Below, one piece after another: positions 18,884-28,488 of a DNA stretch of 64,000 bases (positions are counted from its first letter, which is position 1; every line of letters begins with the position of its first letter). The notes beneath the pieces were generated by a model. The model was not told where the DNA came from. It saw nothing but the letters and a program-made list of their open reading frames with translations, and searched no databases. The stretch is from positions 1,612,001 through 1,676,000 of the forward strand of contig NZ_CP137761.1 in assembly GCF_033449965.1 (NCBI RefSeq), written 5' to 3'. The position numbers and the translations under genes are program-made. The stretch comes from Bacillus sp. T3 (GTDB taxonomy: Bacteria > Bacillota > Bacilli > Bacillales > Cytobacillaceae).

Positions 18884-20537
18884 TTACCAAGGCTTATATC
18901 CAGGTGATCCTGGAGGTGAATTTTGAATAATATCAGTTAATGGAACTGTGTATGCGAAAATAATTAACAATGCAGCAACACCAAGCCATAATTTCCAGTT
19001 CTCGAATACTGCAGGTGTAGGTTCTGTACCTTCTGCAACTTCGCCCATTGGGAATTCTTGGTCACCTTTAGGAGCAAAGAAAGCTAACTTAATGAAAATG
19101 TACACCATTAAGATGACGGAAATGAATAGAATGCTACCTCCAACTGCTTGTGCAATTTGGTAAGGAATCCATTCAGCTGCTTGAGCAGAGCCACCATATT
19201 CAGAGAAAGCTGAACGACGAGGTGCGCCAAGTAAACCTGAAGCGTGCATTGCGCCCGACATAAAGGTCATACCAACTGCCCATAGAACACCTTGAAGGAT
19301 ACAAAGTTTATTCATTGCTTTTGTAAGGACGCGACCAGGTTAAATGTGGCACTAACCAGTAAGATACACCAAAGAATGTTAGAACAACAGCTGTTGCGAC
19401 AGTTAAGTGGAAGTGTCCAGTAACCCAAACAGTGTTGTGAACAACCTGGTTCATTTGGTGAGAAGCATTTACCATACCGCCTGCACCCGCAGGGATGAAC
19501 GCAAGCATTCCAATGAAAGGCACAACAAAACGAGCATCGCCCCACGGAAGTTTTTTCACCCAGCCAAAGAGCCCTGTTGAGCCTTTTGAACGACCGAAAG
19601 TTTCAAATGTTGCGAACAAAGAGAATGCAGTCATTAAAGACGGAATGACAACTAAGAATGTAAGTACAACCTGTAAGAATTTCCATGCCGGATCAATACC
19701 AGGCTCTGTTAATTGGTGGTGGAACCCGACTGGGAACGAAAATAAGATAAAGAGCAAGAATGATAGACGTGCTAGTGAGTCAGAAAAAATCTTCGCACCA
19801 ATCACCTTTGGAATGACCACATACCATGCCATGTAAGCTGGCAGTAACCAGAAATATACAAGCGGGTGACCGAAGTACCAGAATAAGGTACGGCTTACTA
19901 ATACGTTTACGGTTGGTACTAGATTTAAAGACCAAGGTAATAATTGAATTAAAACTGTGGCAGCAACCCCGATTGTCGCAATAAACCATAACATGGTGTT
20001 TACTAGTGACATATAAGTCATTAATGGACTTGTTTTCCCTGGATTAGCTTTACGCCATTTAATATATGTAGTACAAATTGCTGCACCGTCGATCCAGCTT
20101 CCAACGACAACAAGCGCTAAACCAATATAATAAAGTGGATGTGCTTGTAAAGGTGCATAAAATGTATAGAGAACAGAAGCTTTATTTAACAAGACCATCA
20201 CAGCAGCTAATGCTGTTCCAGTCGTCATGATCCAGTATCCGATCCATGCGGTTTTTCGAACACTGGCTGAATAAGTTCCGGAAGAGTAGCTACATGCAGC
20301 GTGCTGGAATCCCATAATAAAGAAAGTAGTTAATACTAATCCTAAAAGAACACCATGGACAGTTAAAACTTGATAATAACCGATTCCAAAAGGTAAGGTA
20401 AATTTACCTGAGCGTACTAATACTTGTAAAAGGCCTGCGAGACCTCCAATTGCCAAAGCTGTAAAGGCTACATAAAAGTGAGCCATGGCCAATTTACCAT
20501 CACGACGATCAACTTTTATCACTGATGGATTATTCAT
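18884..20537 (-). CDS. cbaA: ba3-type cytochrome c oxidase subunit I, frame interrupted near 19337
   Basis: Catalytic subunit of a B-family haem-copper oxidase (high-affinity ba3 type), reducing O2 and pumping protons. Metal-ligand helices are visible: TVHGVLLGLVLTTFF, WYFGHPLVYFWLLPAYMAWY with the CuB site, and NASHQMNQVVHNTVWVTGHF plus HLT. The last 143 residues (MNKLCILQGVLWAV onward) are in another frame. Removing one base from CCAGG at 19335-19339 (CCTGG on the coding strand) reads VPHLTGRVLTKAMNKL across the break. Restored length is about 551 residues. It is co-transcribed after cbaB with a TAATG overlap. Confidence 0.92.
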
Positions 20538-21012
20538 TATTTAACCACCTCGATCTTTGACGTCATCATGTGATGACCCATCCCACAATATTCATTACAT
20601 AAAATTGTAAATTCCCGGTTTTATTAAATGATGCAACATATTCGCTTATAAATCCTGGTTCAACCATCATGTTTATATTGGTTCCGGCTACTTCAAATCC
20701 ATGGATAACATCCTTAGTCGTTACCATTACTTTAACTTTTGAGCCTTTTGGAATCTCAATATTACCTGGATTGTAGTTAAACATAGATGCCACAATGACT
20801 AGCTCGTAATCCCATTCTTTTCCTTCAACCTTTTTTAAACCTGGTTTATCAAAAGGTGCAGTTGTATCGACCTTTGCAGGATCAATGGTATTCAAGCAGC
20901 TTGGCGGTTGATTTCCCAAATAAAAAGCGCTTACCCCAATTACCGATAAAAAAACAATCAACATTGCAATCCCGAAAATTAGCCAAACCTTTTCAAATTT
21001 ATGGATATGCAT
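20537..21012 (-). CDS. cbaB: ba3-type cytochrome c oxidase subunit II (CuA), C-terminus frameshifted
   Basis: Membrane-anchored CuA subunit that accepts electrons from cytochrome c. One N-terminal helix (about 10-32) precedes a cupredoxin domain with the conserved MFNYNPGNIEIPKGSKV and DVIHGFEVAGTNINMMVEPG. As read it ends FYVMNIVGWVIT and lacks the copper site. One more G in the GGG run (CCC 20614-20616 on the plus strand) gives GEFTILCNEYCGMGHHMM, the full CuA ligand set, and a stop at 20537 overlapping the cbaA start. Restored length is 158 residues. I judge the break a sequencing error. Confidence 0.9.
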
Positions 21013-21035
21013 GGCTTTTTTTCCCCCTCCCTCGA

Positions 21036-21191
21036 TTACAGACGATCAACATACATGAAATAAACTCCAGCCCATGTACCGATTAGAACCAATGCGACTA
21101 AGAAAACGGAAACCAATGTCCCTTTTAATTGAGATTCTTCTTCATGCTTAATCGGAGCATTAGTTTTATTCCCAAGTTCCGTTTTCGCCAT
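21036..21191 (-). CDS. Cytochrome c oxidase subunit 2A-like single-helix protein
   Basis: A 51-residue protein, MAKTELGNKTNAPIKHEEES then a membrane helix (about 25-47). It resembles the CoxIIa/subunit 2A family that packs against subunit II in ba3 oxidases. It is too short for automatic ORF lists but has a good GGGGAGTG ribosome site and sits first in the operon, 23 bp before cbaB. This order (2A, II, I) is the standard ba3 arrangement. Confidence 0.8.
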   Translation of the reverse strand: MAKTELGNKTNAPIKHEEESQLKGTLVSVFLVALVLIGTWAGVYFMYVDRL

Positions 21192-21345
21192 AATGATTCA
21201 CTCCCCTCTTCACAATTTAGAAATATTTAATGAATACACTTTCATCATACCGAACAATAGAGAATATTCCATATTGTTTGAACAAGTTCACAAAATGTTC
21301 ATTACTTGATTAATTACTATGGTAATGGTGAAAAATTGTTATTAC

Positions 21346-21361
21346 AGTGATTAATATCACT
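21346..21361 (-). promoter_or_regulatory. Crp/Fnr-like box upstream of the cba operon
   Basis: Perfect dyad AGTGATTAATATCACT, matching TGTGA-N6-TCACA except for the outermost base of each arm. On the minus strand TACCAT at 21324-21319 lies 21 bp beyond it, the same spacing as the hcp and DUF2249 promoters. Confidence 0.55.
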
Positions 21362-21601
21362 TGTTGAATCCGTAAAGTGTGAATAATATGTGAACTCTTA
21401 TGTCGAATATAGTTAAAAATTGGATGATTTAAACAGATTTTCTTTAAAAATTGTGAAGGATTATTAGGAATAAAAGGCAGGACTACTTTCCAATTTATAT
21501 GCAAGCAAGAGGCATCGTTTTATACCTAACAATTTTGAAATTATATGTACTTTTCCATTACTTTCCTTTAAATACCCTCGGTTTTAAGAAAATGAAAACG
21601 G

Positions 21602-21677
21602 AAACACGAACAATTTGATTGAAAAACTTAGAAATGTTTGGAATTGTCTTTACAAACAGATATTATCTCGATATAAT
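21602..21677 (+). promoter_or_regulatory. xpt-pbuX promoter with possible PurR box
   Basis: TTTACA (21649-21654), 17-bp spacer, TATAAT (21672-21677). Upstream, AAACACGAACAAT (21602-21614) matches 11 of 13 positions of the PurR box AWWWCCGAACWWT. PurR plus riboswitch control is known for B. subtilis xpt-pbuX. Confidence 0.65.
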
Positions 21678-21702
21678 ACGACCATACAAATGAATAGGAA
21701 AA

Positions 21703-21888
21703 AGACTCATATAATCGTGGGAATAAGGCCCACAAGTTTCTACCGGATTTCCGTAAAATATCCGACTATGAGTGAGATATTAAACAAGGACTTCTATATT
21801 AATAGTCTTGTTTAAGTTTTCTTTTGGTATAAAAGCCTAAAGGTCACAGTCTCACTCTATTTGAGTGGAGAGGCCTTTAGGCTTTTTT
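21703..21888 (+). ncRNA. Guanine-sensing purine riboswitch with terminator
   Basis: Aptamer core TATAATCGTGGGAATAAGGC, then CAAGTTTCTACCGG and ATCCGACTATGAGT. P1 pairs GACTCAT (from 21703) with ATGAGTG (to 21773). The discriminator base in the GACTAT segment is C, so guanine/hypoxanthine binding is predicted rather than adenine. A terminator AAAGCCTAAAGG / CCTTTAGGCTTTTTT ends at 21888. GAGTGAG in P1 can pair with CTCACTC in the terminator loop, a plausible antiterminator. Purine excess should switch off xpt-pbuX. Confidence 0.95.
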
Positions 21889-21935
21889 GTTTAATTAGAG
21901 TGAGAGTGAGGCGCTACAAGAGAAAGGGGATCACT

Positions 21936-22529
21936 GTGGAAGCTTTAAAGGAAAAGATATTAAGAGAAGGTATTGTCCTATCAGATTCAGTACTTAAGGT
22001 TGATTCGTTTTTAAATCACCAAATTGATGCACATTTAATGATGGAAATAGGAAAAGAGTTTGCTAATCTTTTTAAATCTGAAGGGATCACAAAAATATTA
22101 ACCATCGAATCATCTGGGATTGCCCCAAGTGTCATGACTGGATTAATGCTAAACGTACCAGTCGTTTTTGCAAGAAAAAGAAAATCACTGACGCTAGCAG
22201 GTGACCTATTAACGAGCCAGGTTCACTCTTTTACGAAAAATGAAACGAATGAAATCTCCGTTTCCCAAAAATATTTATTAGAAGGAGATCGTGTCCTGAT
22301 TATCGATGACTTCCTAGCGAATGGACAAGCTGCACTTGGTTTAGCTGACATTGTGGCCCAAGCCAATGCAGAAATCGTAGGTTTTGGGATTGTTATCGAA
22401 AAATCCTTTCAAGAAGGTGGACAGATGCTTCGCAATAAAGGTTACCGAGTAGAATCTTTAGCCGAAGTTCAATCGTTACAAAATGGTCAAGTTCAATTTA
22501 TTAATAGGAAAGTGGAGGAATTAGCATAA
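21936..22529 (+). CDS. xpt: Xanthine phosphoribosyltransferase
   Basis: Converts xanthine and PRPP to XMP in purine salvage, in the cytosol. At 197 residues it matches B. subtilis Xpt almost throughout: VEALKEKILREGIVLSDSVL, KVDSFLNHQIDAHLMMEIGK, IESSGIAPSVMTGL, and the PRPP-binding loop VLIIDDFLANGQAALGL. The GTG start at 21936 follows AAAGGGGA; upstream in-frame codons belong to the riboswitch terminator. The stop overlaps the pbuX start (TAATG), so the two are translationally coupled. Confidence 0.97.
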   Translation: MEALKEKILREGIVLSDSVLKVDSFLNHQIDAHLMMEIGKEFANLFKSEGITKILTIESSGIAPSVMTGLMLNVPVVFARKRKSLTLAGDLLTSQVHSFTKNETNEISVSQKYLLEGDRVLIIDDFLANGQAALGLADIVAQANAEIVGFGIVIEKSFQEGGQMLRNKGYRVESLAEVQSLQNGQVQFINRKVEELA

Positions 22530-23838
22530 TGAAACAGCAACCAATTAAAATTGCCTCACTAGCAATTCAACACGTATTGGCGATGTACGCTGGAGCCGTT
22601 ATTGTACCGTTAATTGTTGGGGAGCAATCGGATTAACGGGGGAACAATTAACCTACTTAGTTTCCATTGATATCCTTATGTGTGGGATTGCCACAATTCT
22701 TCAAGTGTGGGGAAATCGCTTTTTTGGAATTGGCTTACCTGTTGTGCTTGGCTGTACCTTTACGGCAGTTGGACCGATGATCGCAATTGGAGCTCAATAT
22801 GGAGTTTCTTCTATTTACGGTTCAATTATTATTTCCGGTTTAATCGTCATTCTTATTTCAACATTCTTCGGAAAACTGGCTCGATTTTTCCCACCAGTGG
22901 TTACTGGTTCAGTCGTTATGATTATCGGTATTACCCTCATCCCTGTTGCCATGAATAATGTTGCAGGTGGACAAGGAAGCAGTGATTTTGGTTCTTATTC
23001 AAATCTAGCTTTAGCGTTTGGTACATTAGCATTTATTCTTATTCTATATAAATTTGCTAAAGGGTTTCTACGTTCCATTTCGATTCTTGTTGGTCTCGCA
23101 GGAGGAACAATTGTCGCTTATGCAATGGGTAAAGTTGATTTTTCGGCTGTTGGTGATGCATCGTGGGTTCACCTTCCTAAGATGTTTTACTTTGGAACAC
23201 CAACATTTGAATTAACACCAATATTAACGATGACGCTTGTTGCCATTGTTAGCTTAGTTGAATCTACTGGCGTATATTTTGCGTTATCCGATATTTGTAA
23301 TCAAAAACTATCCGATAAAGATTTAGCTAACGGATACCGCGCTGAAGGGTTAGCGATTATTCTTGGTGGCTTATTCAATGCCTTCCCATATACAACTTAT
23401 TCACAAAACGTCGGACTACTGCAATTATCAGGTGTGAAAAGCAGAAATGTTATTTATGTTGCTGGAGCATTTCTAGTAATCTTAGGATTAGTTCCGAAAA
23501 TTGGGGCGCTTACTACAGTCATTCCAACTCCTGTGCTTGGTGGAGCGATGGTGGCGATGTTTGGAATGGTCATTGCATATGGCATCAAAATGCTAAGCAA
23601 AGTAGAATTTGCAAGTCAAGAAAATCTATTAATCATTGCTTGCTCCGTTGGAATGGGTCTAGGCGTTACAGCTGTTCCTGATTTATTTTCAAAGCTTCCA
23701 GAAAACATTCAGATTTTAACGGACAATGGGATTGTTGCGGGTAGCTTAACCGCGATCGTCTTGAATATCGTGTTTAACGTTTTAACAGTAAAAAAGTCTG
23801 CTGAAATGAGCCAGCTTTCAGAACAAAAAGCGGTTTAA
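22529..23838 (+). CDS. pbuX: Xanthine permease PbuX, frame interrupted near 22620
   Basis: NCS2-family xanthine:H+ symporter with about 12-14 membrane helices. The first 30 residues (MKQQPIKIASLAIQHVLAMY to VPLIV) stop early in frame. One more G in the GGGG run at 22619-22622 gives IVGGAIGLTGEQLTYLVSID and joins the long ORF. Family signatures include VESTGVYFALSD in helix 8 and FNAFPYTTYSQNVGLLQLSG, the NCS2 motif region. Restored length is about 436 residues. It is the second gene of the riboswitch operon. Confidence 0.93.
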
Positions 23839-23932
23839 TAAAATAATTTTTCCATTCGACTCCAGTCACAATTGTTAAAGCATCCGAATATACTAAAACA
23901 AACTGTTTACGAACAGGAAGTGACGGTGCAAA

Positions 23933-24076
23933 ATGGAAAAATACTATTGTGAAAGTTGCAGGCTTTTATATGATCATATTAAAACATGTCAGGTTTGTGG
24001 TGAATTAGCAGAAAATAAAATTTTTATTGAAGTACAGATGCAGGAAAACCTAAACACGTTTTATTCTAATGATTAA
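23933..24076 (+). CDS. 47-residue zinc-ribbon-like protein
   Basis: MEKYYCESCRLLYDHIKTCQ continues VCGELAEN, giving two CxxC pairs (C6/C9 and C19/C22) suited to one zinc ion. The tail is acidic. A GGAAGTGA ribosome site stands before the ATG. I do not recognise the family; small zinc-ribbon proteins often bind nucleic acids or partner enzymes, but that is only a generality. A terminator follows. Confidence 0.55.
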   Translation: MEKYYCESCRLLYDHIKTCQVCGELAENKIFIEVQMQENLNTFYSND

Positions 24077-24156
24077 CTGGTAAAGATTTCATCGTGACCA
24101 AAGCGGACACGGCTATTATAATAAAAGAGCACAACAACATTCTTCAAAACGTTCTT

Positions 24157-24187
24157 GCTTCCTTCTCGATGAGGGAAGCTTTTTTTA
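24157..24187 (+). terminator. Terminator after the zinc-ribbon gene
   Basis: GCTTCC / GGAAGC stem and a run of Ts. Confidence 0.7.
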
Positions 24188-24240
24188 TGCGTTAAACGTA
24201 AAACAAAATGTTAAAAAAGTGTGGCAATTTAAAAATTCCA

Positions 24241-24290
24241 TTGAAAACGATTTTCACTTATGCTATCATAATCAATGAAAATAATTATCA
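24241..24290 (+). promoter_or_regulatory. Promoter with Fur-like box for a micro-gene
   Basis: TTGAAA (24241-24246), 17 bp, TATCAT (24264-24269). Immediately downstream TGAAAATAATTATCA (24276-24290) matches the Bacillus 7-1-7 Fur box TGATAATNATTATCA with one mismatch, positioned to block transcription when iron is sufficient. Confidence 0.6.
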
Positions 24291-24318
24291 ATTACATTCA
24301 CCTAAGGTGGTGTTACAT

Positions 24319-24411
24319 ATGCTTGCAATGCTAATCGCTTCGACTGTTGTTGGCTATTCCTTTTTAATGAAACACGTTCTAAATAACGTAGCTAAACCAT
24401 CTCAAAGATAA
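24319..24411 (+). CDS. 30-residue hydrophobic peptide under a Fur-like box
   Basis: MLAMLIASTVVGYSFLMKHV then a short basic, polar tail ending SQR. One likely membrane segment (2-17). The ATG follows AAGGTGG at proper spacing, and a promoter with a Fur-like box precedes it. A longer frame opens upstream at 24208 but runs through the promoter. Bacilli make small Fur-controlled proteins that help iron sparing, but I see no sequence identity to those I can recall. Confidence 0.5.
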   Translation: MLAMLIASTVVGYSFLMKHVLNNVAKPSQR

Positions 24412-24429
24412 TAATTTAATACACTTTTG

Positions 24430-24460
24430 CCTGGGCTAAATTGTCCGGGTTTTTTATTTT
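24430..24460 (+). terminator. Terminator after the Fur-boxed micro-gene
   Basis: Short CCTGG / CCGGG stem followed by a T-rich run. Confidence 0.55.
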
Positions 24461-24604
24461 TTCTTTGTAAGTTTGAGTATTAATTTTGTTACAATATTGA
24501 TTGAATCACCATTTTGATATAGAAAATACATTTAGGTAGGAAAATTTAGAAAAATCGGATAAAATAAAGTGATAATGAAATATTGGGGGACAAGGGGTAT
24601 AGTT

Positions 24605-27600
24605 ATGGTGCAAATATTAGAACAAAAGGAGCAATCTTTACTTGGAAAGATTGCGGTGTTATACGAGCTTTTCAGACAGAATCAAGATGAACAAACAGCA
24701 CAAAGAGCAGAACAATTGGCAAAAAAATTAAGCCAACAGGAATTTTCAATTGCGTTTTGCGGCCACTTCTCAGCAGGTAAATCAACGATGATAAACAAAT
24801 TAGTGGGGGATAACTTGCTGCCGTCAAGCCCGATTCCGACAAGTGCAAACCTTGTTAAAGTGAAAACGGGCGATGAGTATGCAAAGGTTATTTTTAAAAA
24901 GGGGAAGCCTAGGGTTTATTTAGCTCCTTATGATTATGAGAAAGTGAAAACGTATTGTAAGGATGGCGACGAAATTGAAGCTGTTGAAATAAGCCATCAA
25001 AATTCAAGTCTTCCGAACAATGTCATCATCATGGATACACCTGGGATTGATTCCACTGATGATGCCCATCGAATCGCAACCGAGTCTGCACTACATTTAG
25101 CTGATCTCATTTTTTATGTAATGGATTACAATCATGTCCAATCGGAAGTTAACTTCCTCTTTACGAAAGAATTAACCCAAGCTGGGAAACAATTATGTCT
25201 GGTTATCAATCAAATTGATAAGCACCGTGATGAGGAATTAAGCTTTGATGGATTTAAAGAAAGTGTTCTGCAATCGTTCGCATCATGGGGAGTGAGACCA
25301 GAATACATTTTATATACATCATTAAAGCATGGTGAGCATCCACATAATCAATTTAAAAAGCTTCAGGAACTTCTGCATGAAAAGATTGCAAAACGAGAAG
25401 AAAACCTGCCAAGTTCAATTCTACATTCACTTGTTAAATTGACGAATGATCACATTAAATTTGTGAAGGAACAGGATCAGGTGGATATTCAAACTTTTGA
25501 GGAGAAGCTGTCTGATTTTAATCAGGAAGAACGAACAGCATTAAAGGACCGAATTCATCAATTAGAGCTGATGCTTCAAGATATGAAAGCAGCAATTGAA
25601 GCGAGCAGTGATGGTATAAATGATGAAGTCGATGAAATTCTTGATAGTGCTTACATTATGCCATTCCAAACAAGGGAGCTTGCACAACAATATATCGAGG
25701 CTTGTCAGCCAGAGTTTAAGGTCGGCCTCTTTTTCGCAAAAAATAAAACCGAGCAGGAAAGAAATCAACGGCGCGAGCGTTTATTTGAGGATCTTTCTGA
25801 ACGAGTCAAATCGCAAATTGAATGGCATTTACGTCAATTAGCATTAAACACCTTAAAGGAAAATAATGCTGAAAAGCCTGAGCTAATGGAAGCTGCACAG
25901 GCGATTAAGGTATCATTTGAAAAAGACTTGCTAGATCAAAACCTAAAGTCTGGTGCAAGGCTTTCTGGGGAATATGTTCTAAATTACACGAATGATGTGG
26001 CTAATTCTTTGAAAAGGCTATCCAAAAAGGCAATTGTTGAGTGGAAGGAGCTCTATCTCAAGGAATTAAGTAGAAAAAATGCAAAGGAATCTAGCGCTTT
26101 AACTGCTGAACTTTCACAATTACAGGAATATCAAAAGACAGTTGAACAATTAAATTCGATTTTCGCACGACATGAACAAATATCTGAAACAATCGAACAA
26201 ACCTTAACTGGAAATATTGATTATAAAGCGTACACTGACGTTGCTGAAAGCTTAGCACAGATTATTGATGAGGAAGTCGAAGTGGTGCGGAATTCAGCGC
26301 TGCAGAATTCTGATTCTAATAAGGATGTTTCAGAGATTGCTATTTTAGAAGAAGAACACATTGAAGACTCGGCTGATGTCATTTCCAAGGAACAGGTTGA
26401 GCGGATCGTTTCTCATCTCCGTTTTTCTGCAGAAAAGGTGCAGGATATTCCTGGCTTAGAGAAGATTTCTACGGAGTTAAAGGTTAGAGCAGGCAGACTT
26501 GAAAGTCAACAATTCACCGTTGCATTGTTTGGAGCATTCAGTGCAGGAAAGTCTTCGTTTGCGAATGCGTTAATCGGTGAAAAAATTCTGCCAGTTTCAC
26601 CAAATCCAACGACTGCCGCCATTAACAGAATCAAGCCGATCGATGCCAATCATCCACATGGAACAGTCATCGTCAAGCTTAAAAATCCTGACGCGTTATT
26701 AGAAGATGTTCGACGTTCGTTAGCCATCTTTGATTTCAATGCAATCGACTTTGCAGCGGCAGTCAAGGCGATTGAAAAAGTATTAGGGTCAGAAGAGCAT
26801 TTAGATGCCTATAGTAAGGTGCACTATGCATTTTTAAGAGCCTTCTATAACGGTTATGCCCACTATGAGAACCGCCTAGGAACTCTGCTGGAAACCGATT
26901 TGCAAACATTCCGAGACTTTGTTGCACAGGAAGAAAAGTCCTGTCTAGTCGAATGGATCGATGTATATTACGATTGTCCACTTACAAAAGAGGGGATCAC
27001 GCTAGTTGATACACCAGGGGCAGATTCAATCAATGCCCGCCATACAAATGTGGCATTTGATTACATTAAGAGCTCGGATGCTATTTTATTTGTTACTTAT
27101 TATAATCATGCTTTCTCAAAGGCCGATCGGGAGTTTTTAATTCAGTTAGGCCGTGTTAAGGATAGCTTTGAGCTGGATAAGATGTTCTTTATCATCAATG
27201 CGATTGATCTTGCCAATAGTCCGGAAGAAATGGGTTCCGTTATTGATTACGTCAAGGATCAGCTTGTCGGCTATGGTATTAGAAAGCCCAACATGTTTGC
27301 GATTTCAAGCTTACTTGCCATTCAAGAAAAGCTTGGACAATTAAAGACGAATGAGTCAAGAATTCACCAATTCGAACAGGCCTTTTACCATTTTATTTCG
27401 GGCGATTTGAAGAAAATGGTCGTCGATGCCGCTCAAGCAGAACATCAGCGTACCATTCAAATTCTCAAACAAATGATCTCTTCGGCTCAAGAGGATCAAT
27501 CGGTCAAAGAAGCAAAACGACTGGGAGCAATCGCTGAGCAGGAACAAATACATCAATTCTTAAACGAGCAATCAGAAGATTTCTTGAAAAAACGTTTAAT

Positions 27601-28261
27601 ACAAGAAGCTGATGAATTACTTTATTACATTAAACAAAGGGTCTTTTATCGTTTTGGAGACTTTTTCAAAGAATCGTTCAATCCTTCTGTGCTAAAAGAG
27701 GACGGCCGAAATATTAAGAAAGCCTTAAACATGGCCTTACAGGAATTAATTGAATCATTAGGTTATGATTTTGCTCAAGAAATACGCGCAACGACTGTTC
27801 GATTAGAAGCGTTTATCGGCAAAATTTTAAAGGAGCGCTTCGAGCATTTAGTTCTTGAGTTGAAAGAAAAGAATCGTGATTTATCGTTTACACAGTTTGA
27901 ATTGGAAAAAATCGACGGCTTGCAGGTGGCAAATGCGTTCCAAACAATTGATATGAAGCTGTTCCACAAGGCTCTTTCATTCTATAAAAATGCTAAAGCG
28001 TTTTTCGAAAAAAACGAGAAAAAATTGATGCAAGAAGAACTTGAAAAAGTGATGCAGGAGCCAGCTGATCAATTTTTGCAAGGGGAAGGCGAGCAGGTCA
28101 AGGCCTACTATGTAAATGCTCTCGAAGCCGAGACAGCATGTTTAATGGACCATATTACTGAACAAATTGATGAGTACTATAAAGGAATCATCGCCTCACT
28201 TAGTGATGAGTTCCCTATTGAAACATTAATAGATGTGGAAAAACAGATTAGACAATTGTAG
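24605..28261 (+). CDS. dynA: DynA, two-headed bacterial dynamin-like GTPase
   Basis: Tandem dynamin GTPase of about 1218 residues, known in B. subtilis (YpbR) to tether and fuse membranes and support membrane repair and septation. Domain 1 has the P-loop GHFSAGKSTMINK and switch IMDTPGIDS. Domain 2 (starting near residue 610) has GAFSAGKSSFANALIG and LVDTPGADS. Helical stalks follow each head, and the tail is rich in Glu/Lys coiled coil. ATG 24605 (MVQILEQ) fits AAGGGGT; the upstream GTG at 24569 lacks a ribosome site. The frame is intact over 3.6 kb. Confidence 0.95.
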   Translation: MVQILEQKEQSLLGKIAVLYELFRQNQDEQTAQRAEQLAKKLSQQEFSIAFCGHFSAGKSTMINKLVGDNLLPSSPIPTSANLVKVKTGDEYAKVIFKKGKPRVYLAPYDYEKVKTYCKDGDEIEAVEISHQNSSLPNNVIIMDTPGIDSTDDAHRIATESALHLADLIFYVMDYNHVQSEVNFLFTKELTQAGKQLCLVINQIDKHRDEELSFDGFKESVLQSFASWGVRPEYILYTSLKHGEHPHNQFKKLQELLHEKIAKREENLPSSILHSLVKLTNDHIKFVKEQDQVDIQTFEEKLSDFNQEERTALKDRIHQLELMLQDMKAAIEASSDGINDEVDEILDSAYIMPFQTRELAQQYIEACQPEFKVGLFFAKNKTEQERNQRRERLFEDLSERVKSQIEWHLRQLALNTLKENNAEKPELMEAAQAIKVSFEKDLLDQNLKSGARLSGEYVLNYTNDVANSLKRLSKKAIVEWKELYLKELSRKNAKESSALTAELSQLQEYQKTVEQLNSIFARHEQISETIEQTLTGNIDYKAYTDVAESLAQIIDEEVEVVRNSALQNSDSNKDVSEIAILEEEHIEDSADVISKEQVERIVSHLRFSAEKVQDIPGLEKISTELKVRAGRLESQQFTVALFGAFSAGKSSFANALIGEKILPVSPNPTTAAINRIKPIDANHPHGTVIVKLKNPDALLEDVRRSLAIFDFNAIDFAAAVKAIEKVLGSEEHLDAYSKVHYAFLRAFYNGYAHYENRLGTLLETDLQTFRDFVAQEEKSCLVEWIDVYYDCPLTKEGITLVDTPGADSINARHTNVAFDYIKSSDAILFVTYYNHAFSKADREFLIQLGRVKDSFELDKMFFIINAIDLANSPEEMGSVIDYVKDQLVGYGIRKPNMFAISSLLAIQEKLGQLKTNESRIHQFEQAFYHFISGDLKKMVVDAAQAEHQRTIQILKQMISSAQEDQSVKEAKRLGAIAEQEQIHQFLNEQSEDFLKKRLIQEADELLYYIKQRVFYRFGDFFKESFNPSVLKEDGRNIKKALNMALQELIESLGYDFAQEIRATTVRLEAFIGKILKERFEHLVLELKEKNRDLSFTQFELEKIDGLQVANAFQTIDMKLFHKALSFYKNAKAFFEKNEKKLMQEELEKVMQEPADQFLQGEGEQVKAYYVNALEAETACLMDHITEQIDEYYKGIIASLSDEFPIETLIDVEKQIRQL

Positions 28262-28293
28262 TAGAAATATGGTTTGATAAATAGGGTGAGAAC

Positions 28294-28471
28294 TTGAAAA
28301 ATCGATTTCATGCATGTGCGACATGTGTTCATTTTCGTTCCGGAAAAAACCGAAATAGGAATGAATTATTCCTGTGGTAGGCTAGGCTATGAAACCCAGC
28401 CTCACTACCAATTTCAGTGTTGGACACCAAAAGAGCACGTTCAGCGCTTAATGGAAAAACGGAGTAATTGA
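28294..28471 (+). CDS. 58-residue Cys-rich small protein, frame interrupted near 28339
   Basis: Starts TTG behind AGGGTGA: MKNRFHACATCVHF. The frame then stops early. Removing one T from TTCCGG (28338-28343) gives HFRPEKTEIGMNYSCGRLGY and runs on to QCWTPKEHVQRLMEKRSN. Four cysteines (CxxC, then C and C) suggest a small metal site. I do not recognise the family. The stop overlaps the region just before sseA and the strand is the same, so the genes may be co-transcribed. Confidence 0.6.
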
Positions 28472-28488
28472 GTAGGAGGGTAAATCAG

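Noticed and set aside
19312..19989. Overlapping ORFs on both strands inside cbaA
   Set aside because: Out-of-frame shadows of an oxidase subunit; one simply continues the shifted frame at the 19337 indel.
21310..21504. Minus-strand ORF of 64 codons upstream of cba
   Set aside because: It covers the Crp/Fnr-like box and promoter region and lacks a ribosome site.
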